Source: Shiraia sp. slf14
Lineage: Eukaryota > Ascomycota > Dothideomycetes > Pleosporales > Shiraiaceae
Assembly (NCBI GenBank): GCA_000498155.1
Contig: AXZN01000072.1
Coordinates: 104,074-168,073, forward strand
Direction: 5' to 3'
Length of the DNA: 64,000 nucleotides
The notes under the pieces are model-generated. The model did not search any database. It saw only the letters and a list, made by a program, of their open reading frames with translations, and was not told where the DNA came from. Shown piece by piece: positions 22,248-33,449 of the stretch (positions are counted from its first letter, which is position 1; each line of letters starts with the position of its first letter). Position numbers and translations under genes: made by a program.

Positions 22248-23185
22248 TGTCCATATACACAACCACGCACAACGGGTTACACAAACTTACCTACCATTTC
22301 AAACGCTCTACACACGTGCCCTAAAGCACAAGTAATAACAATCGACATGAAAATCACTTGGCAACGTCGCACTGCATCGATAATTGCTCACGCCGCACAG
22401 GCTCCCATCGACAAGCGAACTAGCAGTTGCCAATTGCGAAGTTACGATGCCGTAAAATCACATGCTGGGCGGGTAATTCGCGCAAAGGGGGAAAATGCCT
22501 CACGAAAACGTGGGAGCACTGTCTCGAAGTATACAGCAGGTGATATGCAACGGGGTGAGTAATTGAATGAAGGATTGCATTGAATGAGAGTGAGTCGATG
22601 ATGGCCTCGTGGGAGACAGATGTGTTGGCAAATAGGATTGAAGGGATCTGAAGCTGTCATGGCCAGCGACGGTATAGTGCGGGGAGGTGTCTTGTTTCAA
22701 CAATTCAGTATATAGTATGACTCTGCTGCAGTGGAACGCTTTGGGATGAGAACTGAATTGAACTCCATTTCGATTGCTAATGATCTTCCTATCGCATGGC
22801 GCTGCGCCTCAAATCCAATGCGTTGGCTCCTGGACTGCGAACCGAACGTGACGTGGAGATTCTGGTGAAGTGTACAAGGTAATCCCCACACAAAAATAAA
22901 CTGAAAGAATCAATTTAAGAGAATAAACATATATCAAATTGGCAACCAAGTTGCGATGTAGTGATAACAAGAGCATACAAGCAATGACGATACGCGTTAG
23001 CGTGGTTGAACCCTTGCCCGAGACCGCCCCGGACGTCATTGCTGGTAACAAAAATCGTAGCTAGTCGCATGCGCAAAATGGACCCGCCTATTGCTGGTTG
23101 ACCACGCTTCGACGACTAACACCAACACCCATACTTTACTACTTCTTCTTTACTAATACTAATTGAGTATCGACGTATTGACATA
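22248..23185. other. intergenic, upstream of DUF1769 gene
   Basis: No gene is supported in these 0.9 kb. The segment near 23160 should contain the promoter of the DUF1769 gene. Confidence 0.4.
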
Positions 23186-24363
23186 ATGCCAGAGGTCAAG
23201 CACCATGAGCAGTACATCCTGCGCGTTACCGCCGGCGCAACCTATGACACAACGAAACACCAAGATGTGCTGGTCAACACAGAGAAGCCTTCAGAGATTT
23301 CCTCAGACCTGATCGATGCAGCGATACATATGCGCGTAAAAGACTATCGCGGTATGCCTTTAGAACCACTGACTTTGCTCAAGCACTAATAGCAATTTTC
23401 CAGGCCTCCCAGAAGGTTCACCGTCCACATCCCCATACTTCTCCACACCCCAACACCCTTACGATCGATACTCGATATCATTTTCCTTCAAGCTGAAAGA
23501 AGACATCGCTGGCGACAAACTAGTTTTCGGCAACGATTTTGAACACCCCATTCGCGACCGCCTCCCCCCACTCTTCGATAAAGCATTTGGCATTGTAAAG
23601 TGGTGGATAGACCCTGGCCTCGAAGGCGACGTCTACGGCGACCAACCATACCTCTATGGCGCACTCCTCAGCTCCATCAACGTTTTCCAAATAGGCCACA
23701 AAGACGGCGCCTCTGACGAAGAGGAAGATGACGATGACGAGCCTACCACCAAGGCAGATGACACCCCCCAAGCCATCGTCTACGAAGAAGGCGCCTCAGG
23801 CAACGGCCAACACATCCGCGCAAAACACTCCCTCCCACCCACAAGCTCCGCCCGCCAAAAGCACTTCCTAGCAGAACAATACCGCAAAAACTTTACATTC
23901 GAAGCAGGCAGAGAATATAAATGCGACTTCTTCAACCCATACTTGGACTTCAACGAGTTCGCCCTCAAAATCGGCTACGGCCTGCCCGCGATAAGTATCA
24001 TCGGGCATTGGGACGGCCAGCCCTTACGGTACGTTTTACCCACCTCCTTCCTCTCCCCATCTACTCGTTTCTTCTCCATCCACTGTACTGTTTTCCCTCA
24101 ACCTCACTTTTATCATCCCCAACACCCCCATTCCCATGCCCAAAGAAACAAACAAAAGAAAAAAGTCCGAAGTGAAGGCAAGCTGACCAATTCTCCTCCC
24201 TGGGCTAACCAGACCGCATTCCCTCAGATATGTGCTCAAAAACAAAGAGACGAATACCGAACTTTTCGTCGTTGTTATTTCGCTGCTTCCTGCTGAGCAG
24301 GTTAAGCAGGGCGGTGGGGCCGATAGTAAAGAGGAAGAGACGGGCGATGGGGAGCTGGATTAG
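23186..24363 (+). CDS. DUF1769 family protein
   Basis: Three exons are inferred: 23186-23351, 23404-24028 and 24228-24363, with 52 bp and 199 bp introns, encoding 308 aa. The N-terminus HEQYILRVTAGATYDT, followed by an early VNTEKP, and the middle FSFKLKEDIAGDKLVFGNDF, FGIVKWWIDPGL and YLDFNEFALKIGYGLP are what I know as the fungal DUF1769 (UPF0590) family. A central acidic low-complexity insert (SDEEEDDDDEP) divides the domain. The last exon gives RYVLKNKETNTELFVVVISL and an acidic tail. The function is unknown in the family. No signal peptide or TM segment is seen, so it is probably cytosolic or nuclear. The 199 bp intron 2 is the longest inferred in the window. Confidence 0.85.
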
Positions 24364-24593
24364 GAATCAGAATCAAACTCAGGTGGTAATGACTGGGAAA
24401 GGGTATGAAGCTTCATTCAAACGTATATATAGACTTTTTGCAAAGACAAAGAGCGTATAATAGACACACACTACTCTTCACTTCACTTGCGAACAATTCT
24501 GGTATTTTGCAATTCGTTGGGAAGTATGATGTTTGAACATCCATCTCATTCACTTCATTTGATTTTATACAAACACGCCCCTATCTATCTACT

Positions 24594-25748
24594 CTACAAC
24601 CTCCTGCAAATATCCTCAATAATCTCCTCCGTCGTCGCCTTGCCACCCATATCAGGCGAGAACATATGGCCCTCCTCAAGATGCTCATCAACAGCCTTGT
24701 TAATCTGCGCAGCGGCCTTCTCCTCGCCCTTGAACTCCAGCATGAGGGCAGTGGAGCGGATAGTAGCGATGGGATTGGCAATGCCCTTGCCCTCGATATC
24801 GGGAGCGGAGCCGTGGCACGGCTCGCCAATGACGAATTTCTCGCCGACGTTGGCGGAGGGGATGAGGCCTAGCGAGCCGACGAGCGCGGCGGCGCCGTCG
24901 GACAGGATGTCGCCGTAGAGATTGGGGGCGACGATGACGTCGTAGTCTTGGGGTTGGCGGAACATTTTGTAGACCATCGAGTCGACGATTTGCTCTTCGA
25001 TGCTGACGGATTCGTATTTGGGCTGCTCGAGGGCGCGGCGGGCGGTTTCTCGGAAGAGCCCGTCGGTTTGGCTAAGGACGTTGGACTTGTGGGTTATGGT
25101 GACCAGGCCGCGTGAGTGGATGGAGCTGGCGCCTGCGTCGCGGGCGCGTTGGCGACGGAGGGCGATTTCGCCAGCCATTTCGCTGATGTTCCACGAGGCT
25201 TTTTCGGAAATGCGCTTGATTGCTTCGGCTATCAAGCTGCCGTCTTTGGCGGTGTAGGTCATTTCCTCCTTGACGTATAGATCTTCTGTGTTTTCGCGTA
25301 CGATGACCATGTCGACGGGTCTTTGGGCGCCCTTGGTGCTCTTGACGGGACGTACGTTGGCATACAGCTGCAGCTTCTTGCGGAGTGCGACAATGGGCGA
25401 CGAGTAGCCCTCAGTCTTGACGGTTGGTGAGGATACAGCACCGAAGAGAGCGCCATCGCAGTCAGACTTGATGGCCTGGACTGTCTCTTCTGGCAAAGCG
25501 ACACCCTGCTTCTGGAAGGTTTCCCAGCCGGCTTCGAGGTGGGTGAATGTAAACTTGAGGCCAAGCGAGGTAGGCAGAGCTTCGAGAATACGGCGTCCTG
25601 CGGGGATGACCTCACGGCCAATGCCGTCACCAGGGATAAGACCTATATTGCAGTATTAGTGATATGGTTTCGCGGCCAATTGCTTGCATGCAGAGTTTTT
25701 AGGATCTCTCAAAGCATACATACCTATTCTGAGCGTGCGTGCTGCCAT
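24594..25748 (-). CDS. LYS12: homoisocitrate dehydrogenase
   Basis: Two exons, 25724-25748 (only 25 bp) and 24594-25642, are joined over an 81 bp intron and encode 357 aa, the family's usual size. The join gives MAARTLRIGLIPGDGIGREV, the start of the beta-decarboxylating dehydrogenase fold. Further marks are GALFGAVSSP, VIVRENTEDLYVKEE (substrate-binding Arg and Tyr region), VTITHKSNVL (catalytic Lys), NLYGDILSDGAAALVG (metal-binding Asp residues) and GSAPDIEGKGIANP (cofactor loop). IVRENTEDLYVKEE rather than the leucine-pathway wording favours homoisocitrate over 3-isopropylmalate. The enzyme oxidatively decarboxylates homoisocitrate to 2-oxoadipate in the fungal alpha-aminoadipate lysine pathway, normally in mitochondria. 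A 3-isopropylmalate or tartrate dehydrogenase is the less likely alternative. Confidence 0.9.
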
Positions 25749-26051
25749 TTTGAAGCTGTGAGGGGTTCACGAGAGCCTGGAGATGGAAATTTTGGTGTTG
25801 TAGTAACTTTGGCCGAAGACCGGCGAATGGTCAGAGCTTCACCAGGCTAGGCCAGTTCGAGATGGTGTAGAGAATATATTAAAATCCCCATGGGGTAATA
25901 ACTGAATGGTCGTACAACTGAAATAGGCAATAGTCGATGATAAGATCGGTGGCTAATTGCTTTTCCGCAAGACATGTATTCCAATTTGTACCTCACCAAA
26001 CCCTATGTCGCTGAAACGCCGTATGCATGCCATGCTATATAAATCCAAATG
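25749..26051. other. intergenic, promoter of LYS12
   Basis: This 303 bp segment holds the upstream region of the homoisocitrate dehydrogenase gene and the 3' flank of the F-box gene. No further feature was recognised. Confidence 0.35.
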
Positions 26052-27593
26052 CTACACTCGTGTGAAATCTTCAATATTAACCCGTTCATAGAATGAAACA
26101 TGCCCAAAAGTTTCCCAGTACTGCGCTATGCGATCGTGAGAGATCAACATCAATTGTGAGTATATGTACGTGTCTGGAACCTGTTAGCTGCATGCCCAAA
26201 TCAGTGTTCAAGTTAAGAACTTACCATCTCTAAAGCCTCTAGCTGCAATGTGACCAACGCTCTTTACAATCCTAGCACCCTTGAAAGGCTCTTCATTCGC
26301 AATTCTCAAGAGACCATTCGAACCAATATCTGGCGCGATGAACGTGTACTCGCCACGTGGGATATTCGGATCACCAGTGAGTTTGACTGCTTCAAGACGG
26401 CCCCGGTACGTGACAGTGTCCTCCATCTCAACGTTCTCAGTATAATCTTCAGTCAAGTTGGCACCTGGGAATACTTCTTGCAAAGTTGCAACGCTATCCT
26501 CTAGATCATCTGCTGTTTCGAATTCAGCTTCATTGTCAGAGGTTATAGCTTCAGTAGGTGCGGTACTCCATGAGCCATTACTGCTGACACTGCCTTCGCG
26601 TTCTCGAGCCCTCATCGCCCAGTCTGCCCGTTCAGGCAAAGGCTTCGGGTCATCAGGTTGCATAATGACTAGGAACTCGCAGCCATGGCCAGCATAATCA
26701 CCACACCATATACCCTGCCAAGGCTTTTGTGGTGTGGGTGTGTAACATTCCTCAGGGAGTGTGGCCCAAGTAGTAATGTCTTCTCCAATACGCATGCTGA
26801 TCCCGTGGGGTCTGGATGAAAACTCCATCCACTTTCGAAGTCGAAATGAAGACTCTGACAACTCGCCCAATGTAGCTGGCTTTTGTGCTGGCTGTCTGAA
26901 CGCGGAGGGAGGTTGATCATTGCGAGTGCGAGATGGACTAGGTAATGTAAGTGGTGGCCATACTGGCGTTCCAAGTCCTGTAATCTCTCGAGGCCATGGC
27001 CTGGTAAGCATCAATCGAGAGTATAACCCAGACGATGCTAGTGATGTCTCATCATACACCTTCATGGGGACCTCTTTTTGTAACCTGTGCCCCATGTTGC
27101 CAACTGCCCAGGTATAAGCATCTTCGTCGAGTCGAACTATTGGAGCATTCAAGTCAAGTTGTACTTTGGGGCTGAAGGTATGGATGATGGCTTCTGGATT
27201 GTACTCCCATGTCTGGAAGGTCGGTTGTCGCCTCTCTGCCACCAGGGCATATGCTTCGATAATATCCAGACGATGGTCATATCTAGCAACGATGAGCTTT
27301 CCAAGATGGGCAATGTCTGCGAACCAGATTTTCTTCCTGACAAGGAACCAGTAAGGATGGTGTCGTTTGAACAGTTCGCGCCATGATTGCCACGCAGGCT
27401 TTGGCACAGTTCCATGGACTTGAGCTTCCACGAATGAGCGCCATAGTGTGTCTTGTAATGAGTGTTGCTGAAATGCTTTGTTGACACAGCCAGTGGATAT
27501 GAGGTCTGATAATGGCAAATAGGTGAGAATGTGATGAATGATTTCAGAAGGAAGATTGGATATCGGAGATAGATTCTCTGAATCCATGGCCAT
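26052..27593 (-). CDS. F-box protein
   Basis: Two exons, 26225-27593 and 26052-26173, are separated by a 51 bp intron with a GTAAGT donor. The product is 496 aa from the ATG at 27593 (MAMDSENL). An F-box lies at about residues 9-55 (ISNLPSEIIHHILTYLPLSDL, then CVNKAFQQ and LWRSF). The last exon supplies DTYIYSQLMLISHDRIAQYW and FGHVSFYERVNIEDF, the C-terminal ending usual in this fungal F-box subfamily, which supports the splice. F-box proteins recruit substrates to SCF (Skp1-Cul1-F-box) ubiquitin ligases; the substrate is unknown. The central region (residues 220-400) is partly disordered with acidic stretches (DNEAEFETADDLEDS). Confidence 0.87.
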
Positions 27594-28781
27594 CTCTTTC
27601 ACAGCCCTTGAGGTTTGATATGGTATGCTCGGATGATGGGCGAAAGCAAGGTGTAGATGGGGGTTGGGTGGCGACTATTTTGGTCAGAGAAGGTGATATA
27701 CGTGCTACGAGCTGGGTGTGGAAATAATAGTCGTGTAATTGCGCTTGGTTGCCCGGCATCCAACCGCGGTCATGGACGACTGTGTCGCTGCCGGTAGTCG
27801 TAGCGCAGAGTGACCGGGTGGTCGTCCAGACGCTGGGATGGTGAATTTCGGCAGGTGGCACCTTCCCTCTCGGACTAGCGGCGCGTAGGGTTGGGCAGAC
27901 AATGGAAGAAATCCCGTTGGTGGTGATATGCGCGATCACCGTATTCGACTATCTTACAGTTCTACACCCAGACAATGACCTGCTGCTTTGGGCAATTTCT
28001 GAGCGACCTAGGGAGGATGACGACGAGATGCGATATCGGGGGGATGCACGCCAGGGAGGATGTAGCTGGGCAGACACCCTAGGATCCGGCATCCGAGGCA
28101 CGTCTCAACTTCAGGTATGCAGCACGCGAAACTCGTAAGAGATGGGAAACCAGGATGAAAAGGTCAGATAGGCCCCAATGCGGCGAATAAAGTGCTCGAC
28201 TCTGCCATGTCGTTATCGGCACACACCATCGAGGCCGTCGAGACGTACAATGACAGCATGCACGCGATGTGCACGCGCCAATCCGAGCCATGTGGGGATT
28301 TGCCAAAGCTTCCGTCAACGACACTCCTCGACTTATCTCGGCCCTTTAATTGTGCGACTTTCTCCTACCGTCGTCCTGGCCGTATAACTCAACCTCAGTC
28401 CTGAGGCAGACCGTCCCCGCGCCGCCGGCTTACATACCGGAATCGTCCCAGTGGCTCCTGGCTGACGCGGCGACAAAAAAGACCAGCCGCATCCCCTCAC
28501 CCTCTTCAACACACTCAGGCTCACGCGCATGTATCACAGCAGTATTGAAAAACAAATCTACCAGACAGTTTATTCTTGGCATGTCCACTCTGCATATTGC
28601 CATATTAGTCCCAGAAATTGCGGGTCCGTGCACCTCCAGGGCTACCTACGTAACCGGACGACTTATCTACAAAGTACATGATGTGACTAACACACTGAAC
28701 CAGAATGAAGAATCAGATCAGCCCAACGCCATGCCCTTGTGAACTCCATTGACCATGTACTCTATACACCCAAGCAGCCCT
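27594..28781. other. intergenic without supported gene
   Basis: These 1.2 kb include the F-box gene promoter. Several overlapping ORFs of 65-130 codons on both strands (the largest is 28350-28742 plus) show no domain and mutually conflict. I call none of them. Confidence 0.4.
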
Positions 28782-29336
28782 CTAGTCTATCCTTGACATC
28801 TTCGTCTGCATATTGTTGTACCTCTTCCTCCCATTCATCCTCCTCTGAATCCTATCCAAAACCTTACTACCAGTCATAGGATGCTCAAGGCGCGGCGCCT
28901 GAGGCTTCCTCAACCCCTGCCTCTCCTCCTCCTTCCTCTTCTCAATCGCCGCCTCACGCTTACGCGCCCTCTCCGCCATTTTCAACCTCCTCTCACTGAG
29001 ATTCTCCTGCTCACGCAAGTGCTTAGTGGCTTCCATTTTAGCTTTGGCAGCATCTTCCTCGTCACATGCCTTTGCGTACTGGGCTTGCGCGACCTTGCGG
29101 CGGCTTTTGAGGATCTCCAGTGCTTTCTGGTGGCGCTCTAGTTCCACATCCAGTTCGGCCTTGCGGCGCTCACTTATGCGGCGGGCCCTTTGCTCAGGAG
29201 TTTCTTCTGGCGGCAGGAGATCTAATGTCTCGAACTCGGCGTTTTCTGTGACTTTGGAATCTCGCCTTTGAGACTGTGCCTCTGATGCTTGTGCAGACAT
29301 CTTGGGAGTTCGTAGTGGTAGTGTGATTGAAGGCAT
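28782..29336 (-). CDS. small charged coiled-coil protein
   Basis: This intronless ORF encodes 184 aa. Residues 45-145 are an almost continuous Arg/Lys/Glu/Ala helix (EQRARRISERRKAELDVELE and on) with heptad character. The C-terminus is basic and Pro-containing (KPQAPRLEHPMTGSKVLDRI). No known domain, signal or TM segment was recognised. The composition fits a nuclear or nucleolar RNA-associated protein, but that is only inference. A possible alternative start is the ATG 12 codons inside (MSAQASEA). Confidence 0.65.
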   Translation of the reverse strand: MPSITLPLRTPKMSAQASEAQSQRRDSKVTENAEFETLDLLPPEETPEQRARRISERRKAELDVELERHQKALEILKSRRKVAQAQYAKACDEEDAAKAKMEATKHLREQENLSERRLKMAERARKREAAIEKRKEEERQGLRKPQAPRLEHPMTGSKVLDRIQRRMNGRKRYNNMQTKMSRID

Positions 29337-30165
29337 TGTGATATGTAAATGTGTTGAGTACGTTCTTGACGGTACAGGTATGAGTGTGATGTAGTTTATG
29401 TGTGATGGAGTGTTATGTGTGTGGTAGTGTATGTGTGTTGGAGTCTTAAGACTTTGATGTGGATGTGGTGGGTGTTCTGCTTTTTGATGGAATTGGAAGC
29501 AGTTGATCTTTACAACAAGAGTAAATGGTAATGTGAAAAGGCTTTGGCAGATACTAGAGATGAATGGGGACCGGTGGGTGTTATTTATGAACTCCTAAGT
29601 CGCGCTGATCCAACTCGCGGTGATTCAAGGACTTGATTCCAACCATGGTTGAAAAGTCCCTGGTCTTGGAATACACCCACATTCGACACATTGATCTGGC
29701 AGATGGAAAAAAAATTCTTACCCCGCTCCACGAAGATTGGACGAGTTCCGTATAAGATGTTCTGGGCGTCCAGTCACGATAATGAGATATAATCTGCACT
29801 GCGTAACCACGGTTGATGTCACTCACCGATGCGACATCATGCCTGGTATTGGCCGTGCCAGATTCCAGCAACCAGCTACCGACGGCAAGCGATCAGAGAA
29901 GATTCTGGCAGACGATATTCAGGGACTTGTTGATCAAAAGTATGATCTCGGCAAGCACGCACATTGTACGGTAGTACCAGAAGGTGGAAGATCAATGTGG
30001 GATCAAAGGTGATTTGACATTTGATTATTATTTTTTGAGGTATCGTGCTAATGCTATGCTAACTAAGCGTATCAAGCGCTTCAGGCTGTAAAACTTCGGT
30101 ACAATTTGGGTCCCTCATCATCCAATTTGCGTCTTCCACTCCTCCACAGTTTCCTGGTTCAGGGC
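29337..30165. other. intergenic without supported gene
   Basis: These 0.8 kb have GT-rich stretches (29340-29450, TGTGT-rich) upstream of the coiled-coil gene. Two overlapping ORFs of 91-96 codons (29581-30012) have no recognisable features. Confidence 0.4.
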
Positions 30166-32269
30166 CTAGTCATCGTCCATGAACCCAGCCAGGATCTCAT
30201 CCTCCACACTGACCTCTACCTCTTCGTCTTCCATGAAACTTTTAGTCAGCTCGGCCTCGAGATCAAATTCAACACCATTCAGGTCGTGAGTTGTCGCAGG
30301 TGTGTCGCACTCAGTTCCTTCATCAAAGGTCGACAAGCTCCCACACAAGCTAGCAGGCGACTCTGAGTCTTCGAAGAGAGCATCAAGGTCTTCCTCACAT
30401 AGCGAAGGGACTTCCTCTTCTTCGGGAGCAGCGAAGTTAGAAGTAACCTTGGTCTCTTGTTGGCAGAAGGTTTCTGCTGTACCCTCTCCAAATAGATCGT
30501 CAAGCTCTTGCTCAGTTATTAGGTCTTGCTCACCCTCAGAGTGGCAGGCGTCGGATAGCTGGGTATGTACCTGTGGCTCACCACCTTCCAGAAGAGCAGC
30601 AAGAAAAGCATCATCCAAGTGTTTGTCATCCTGAATTGGTGGTGTGGCAACTGGCTTCTTTTCCTTCGCTTCGAGAGCTGCCATTTGCTTGTCAGTGACA
30701 AACTGAGGATTGCCTCTAGCGCGCCAGGCAATCTCTTCTGCATTCAGGGGCTCGCCGATGTGCTCCTTACGAGCTGCAGACCACCAGCTTTGGAAGTATC
30801 CCCAGTTGGGTTGCTGACGCTTCTCGTATGCCATCCGGGCTTGTGACTCCATGCGAGTGATTTCGCGGATCTTGCGCTTATAGCTAGCTTCTCGGGCTGC
30901 TGCTTCTTTAGTAGCAACCTCTTTCGATGCTGGGAGATGATTTTGGTCTTGCTTCTTACATCCGATTTTGGTAGAGGTAGGAGCTGTCTTGCTTGGCTCG
31001 AGGGCCTGTTGATCCTGCAGAGGTAATTGCAATGTTGAAGTGGATTGGATCTTTTTAGAGGCACTAGACTTGGCTGCAGCCTTTGCACTTGGCTTACGAG
31101 GCTTCAGTGTCCTCCGCTGACTTGACCACGGCAGCGGATCGAAGAACAACTGCTCTTTGCCATGAGTGTCCGCAAGCCTAGGACTATAGTACCCCGTCCA
31201 GGTCTTGTGCCTAGGATCCAATTTGCCGTCCTCGATTTCCCTCTCGATCTTCATATAAGCACGGAGCTCCTTCTGCTTGATTCGCTCCGCCAAGATCTTC
31301 AACGAGTATCCGGTGTGACAGCAGTCATGCCCTTTCTTGTTGCAAGTTCCAGATATACAATCAGCACCGTCATCGTGTAGGCACCGGTACACACCAGGCC
31401 TAGCCTCCGAGTAGTCTTCAAGATTTCTCGAGGGAAGCCTAGGGCACTTGACTTTGTCGTTATCGTATCGGTCACCTTGTTTTCGTGCAGGTGCAGGTGG
31501 AGGAACTTTCGACTTGTTAGGACTCTTCTTGGGTATCGCAGGTCCTTCCGTAGACTGTCGCTGATTGCTCGCCTTGTAAAGCTTCCATACTCCCATAATC
31601 TGCCACTCTTGATCGGTTGCCTGTCTTGATTGCCCACCTTGCAAGTAGTGCTTCATTATGGCACCACGGTTCTCAAGAAACTCTTCGTGGTCAGCCAGTG
31701 CTTGAGCCTCCCTCCTCAGCTGTGCCTCAGACTTCTCTGGTAAGGTATTATGGCATCCTCCGCCAGCGTTATCATTATCCTTGCTGATATCCTCCTCGAT
31801 GGTGAGGTCTACATATATTCGAGGCCGCTTTGGTGCGCCATGTAAAGGCTCACGGGCTTTACGCTTCGTGCCAGGGGTATGCGTTAACAGAGGAATCGAA
31901 GGAGGTTCACCATATAAGGTCGATATATTGGAAGAGACGTTTAGTGCTTCGCTGGGTTGCTGTGGTAAAGCGCTGGCTGAAAAACTGTCAGTGTTTGGCC
32001 CTACTCATCCTCTAAGATTTGGTGTCAAACAGTTCTACACCTTAGGTTCGATGGAATGGTGCACTTTATGTTCAATATCGCTGAAGCGCTTACTTCAAAG
32101 ACGTACCTGTATGAGTTGAGGTGCTCGTATCGAGGATCTCCTGCTCGCCATGCTTGACGACAGTTACAGGTCGGTGCAAGTTGCAATGCCACTTAGAGGA
32201 AGCGAAAGCTTCTTCCTCGAGAGCGCTTTTCGCAGAGCTTGTGTTGCATGCGTTTCGATATTGAAACAT
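30166..32269 (-). CDS. Cys/His zinc-knuckle protein, long disordered tail
   Basis: Two exons are inferred: 32107-32269 and 30166-31976, with a GTACGT donor and a CTGAC branch plus TTTTTCAG acceptor. An alternative acceptor 24 bp upstream (exon to 32000) is also in frame. The product is about 657 aa from the ATG at 32269; an earlier exon is possible because the frame is open upstream. The only structured-looking part is a Cys/His segment, GVYRCLHDDGADC followed by GTCNKKGHDCCHTGY. Its C-x-H...C...C-x4-H-x-CC layout resembles the zinc knuckle at the C-terminus of fungal Mer3/HFM1 helicases, but no helicase domain is present. After it come a Lys/Ala/Ser-rich linker, a helix with WGYFQSWWSAARKEH, and a very acidic C-terminus with repeated D-D/E-L-F motifs (ELDDLFGEG, DLDALFEDS). 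The function is unknown. Confidence 0.68.
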
Positions 32270-33449
32270 GCTGTTTGCGAGTTCGTTTGATATGGCGTCG
32301 TTTTGTGTGGGGATCCAATGTCGCAGGTAGTTATGCAGTGCGAAAGGTAGTCGAGAACACTGCGGAGGTTGAAAAGATACTAGGATGCCGGGTAGTTGCA
32401 AGTTGAGAAATGAGTTTTGTGCAAGAGGATCTATAAGAATTTCCTAAAGTGACTCTATCTCTACCCTGACAGTGGGCGGCTGGTCCGCGTTGACTTCCAT
32501 CTCTCCGTAGCGCGGCGACGTCCAGTCACTCGCGCGTCAGACACCGAGTTCAACGGATATTTTCTTTCACACCTGGCCACTGCTACCACTGATTGGTCCG
32601 TGTCCCTGTAAGAGTGTATAATTTCGTATCATGACGTCGCTTTGCCTTATACTAGCTGGTCGCCCACGTACTTTAAGTCTCAAATCACGGCCTGACGTCG
32701 AGGACGGGCTATCCTAGTGGAGAGAAGCCCATGGTTTTGCTTCTAGAAGATACGGACATAATATATACCTAGACATACTATCGTTTCCAAATTGTAGATG
32801 CACTGTCTTGAAAATCATCTAACATACAATAATGCTTCTATATGCGTAAAACATTGCTCGAGCCCATGCGTCACGGCAGTGTTGCTTGTGGAAGTGCGAA
32901 TAATTCTTTCAACAGGGATTAGCAGCTGACACTACATGTAATCTCCGCGATCCAAGGCAGTCACAGAGTAGGGAAACCACTTGACTTGAACACCAATCTC
33001 TCATACATTGAAAAAGATTTTACAGGTCAGTGCATCAAGTTGTAGACCCTTTTGTGGGCAGCATGCAATGATTGTATCTCGAAAACAATCTCACAAGCAC
33101 GTTGAACAAACTGAAGATGACATATATACTGCACCGAGATCACTGCGCCCTTCATCACCCAATTTGCAGCATCTTTCATAAATAGAGGCTTTGAGTGTTT
33201 ACCGAGCCTGTGAAAATATTGACGGTAGCCGACATTGTGAGCTGCAGTAACGCGTGATTTACTTTCTGTACAATGTGGTCAACATTGTCACAGAAACAGC
33301 ACAGCACATTATCCCCTCACAATGTAAAGCTACGTCTTCTACAACTTCAACCAAGAATCTTCTCTTCTCCTCTCTTTTGAGTCACAAAAAACAACAACCA
33401 GATTTGCAAAGGTTCGCACGAGACCAGACTGATACAACTAGCAGCAACG
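32270..33449. other. intergenic, divergent promoters
   Basis: These 1.2 kb lie between two divergent genes. No ORF, RNA gene or transposon feature is convincing. They probably hold both promoters. Confidence 0.4.

Noticed and set aside
24594..25748. 3-isopropylmalate dehydrogenase (leucine pathway)
   Set aside because: The substrate-loop wording IVRENTEDLYVKEE and the length of 357 aa fit homoisocitrate dehydrogenase better.
28350..28742. 130-codon plus-strand ORF
   Set aside because: It overlaps other ORFs of similar length on both strands and shows no domain or splice continuation.
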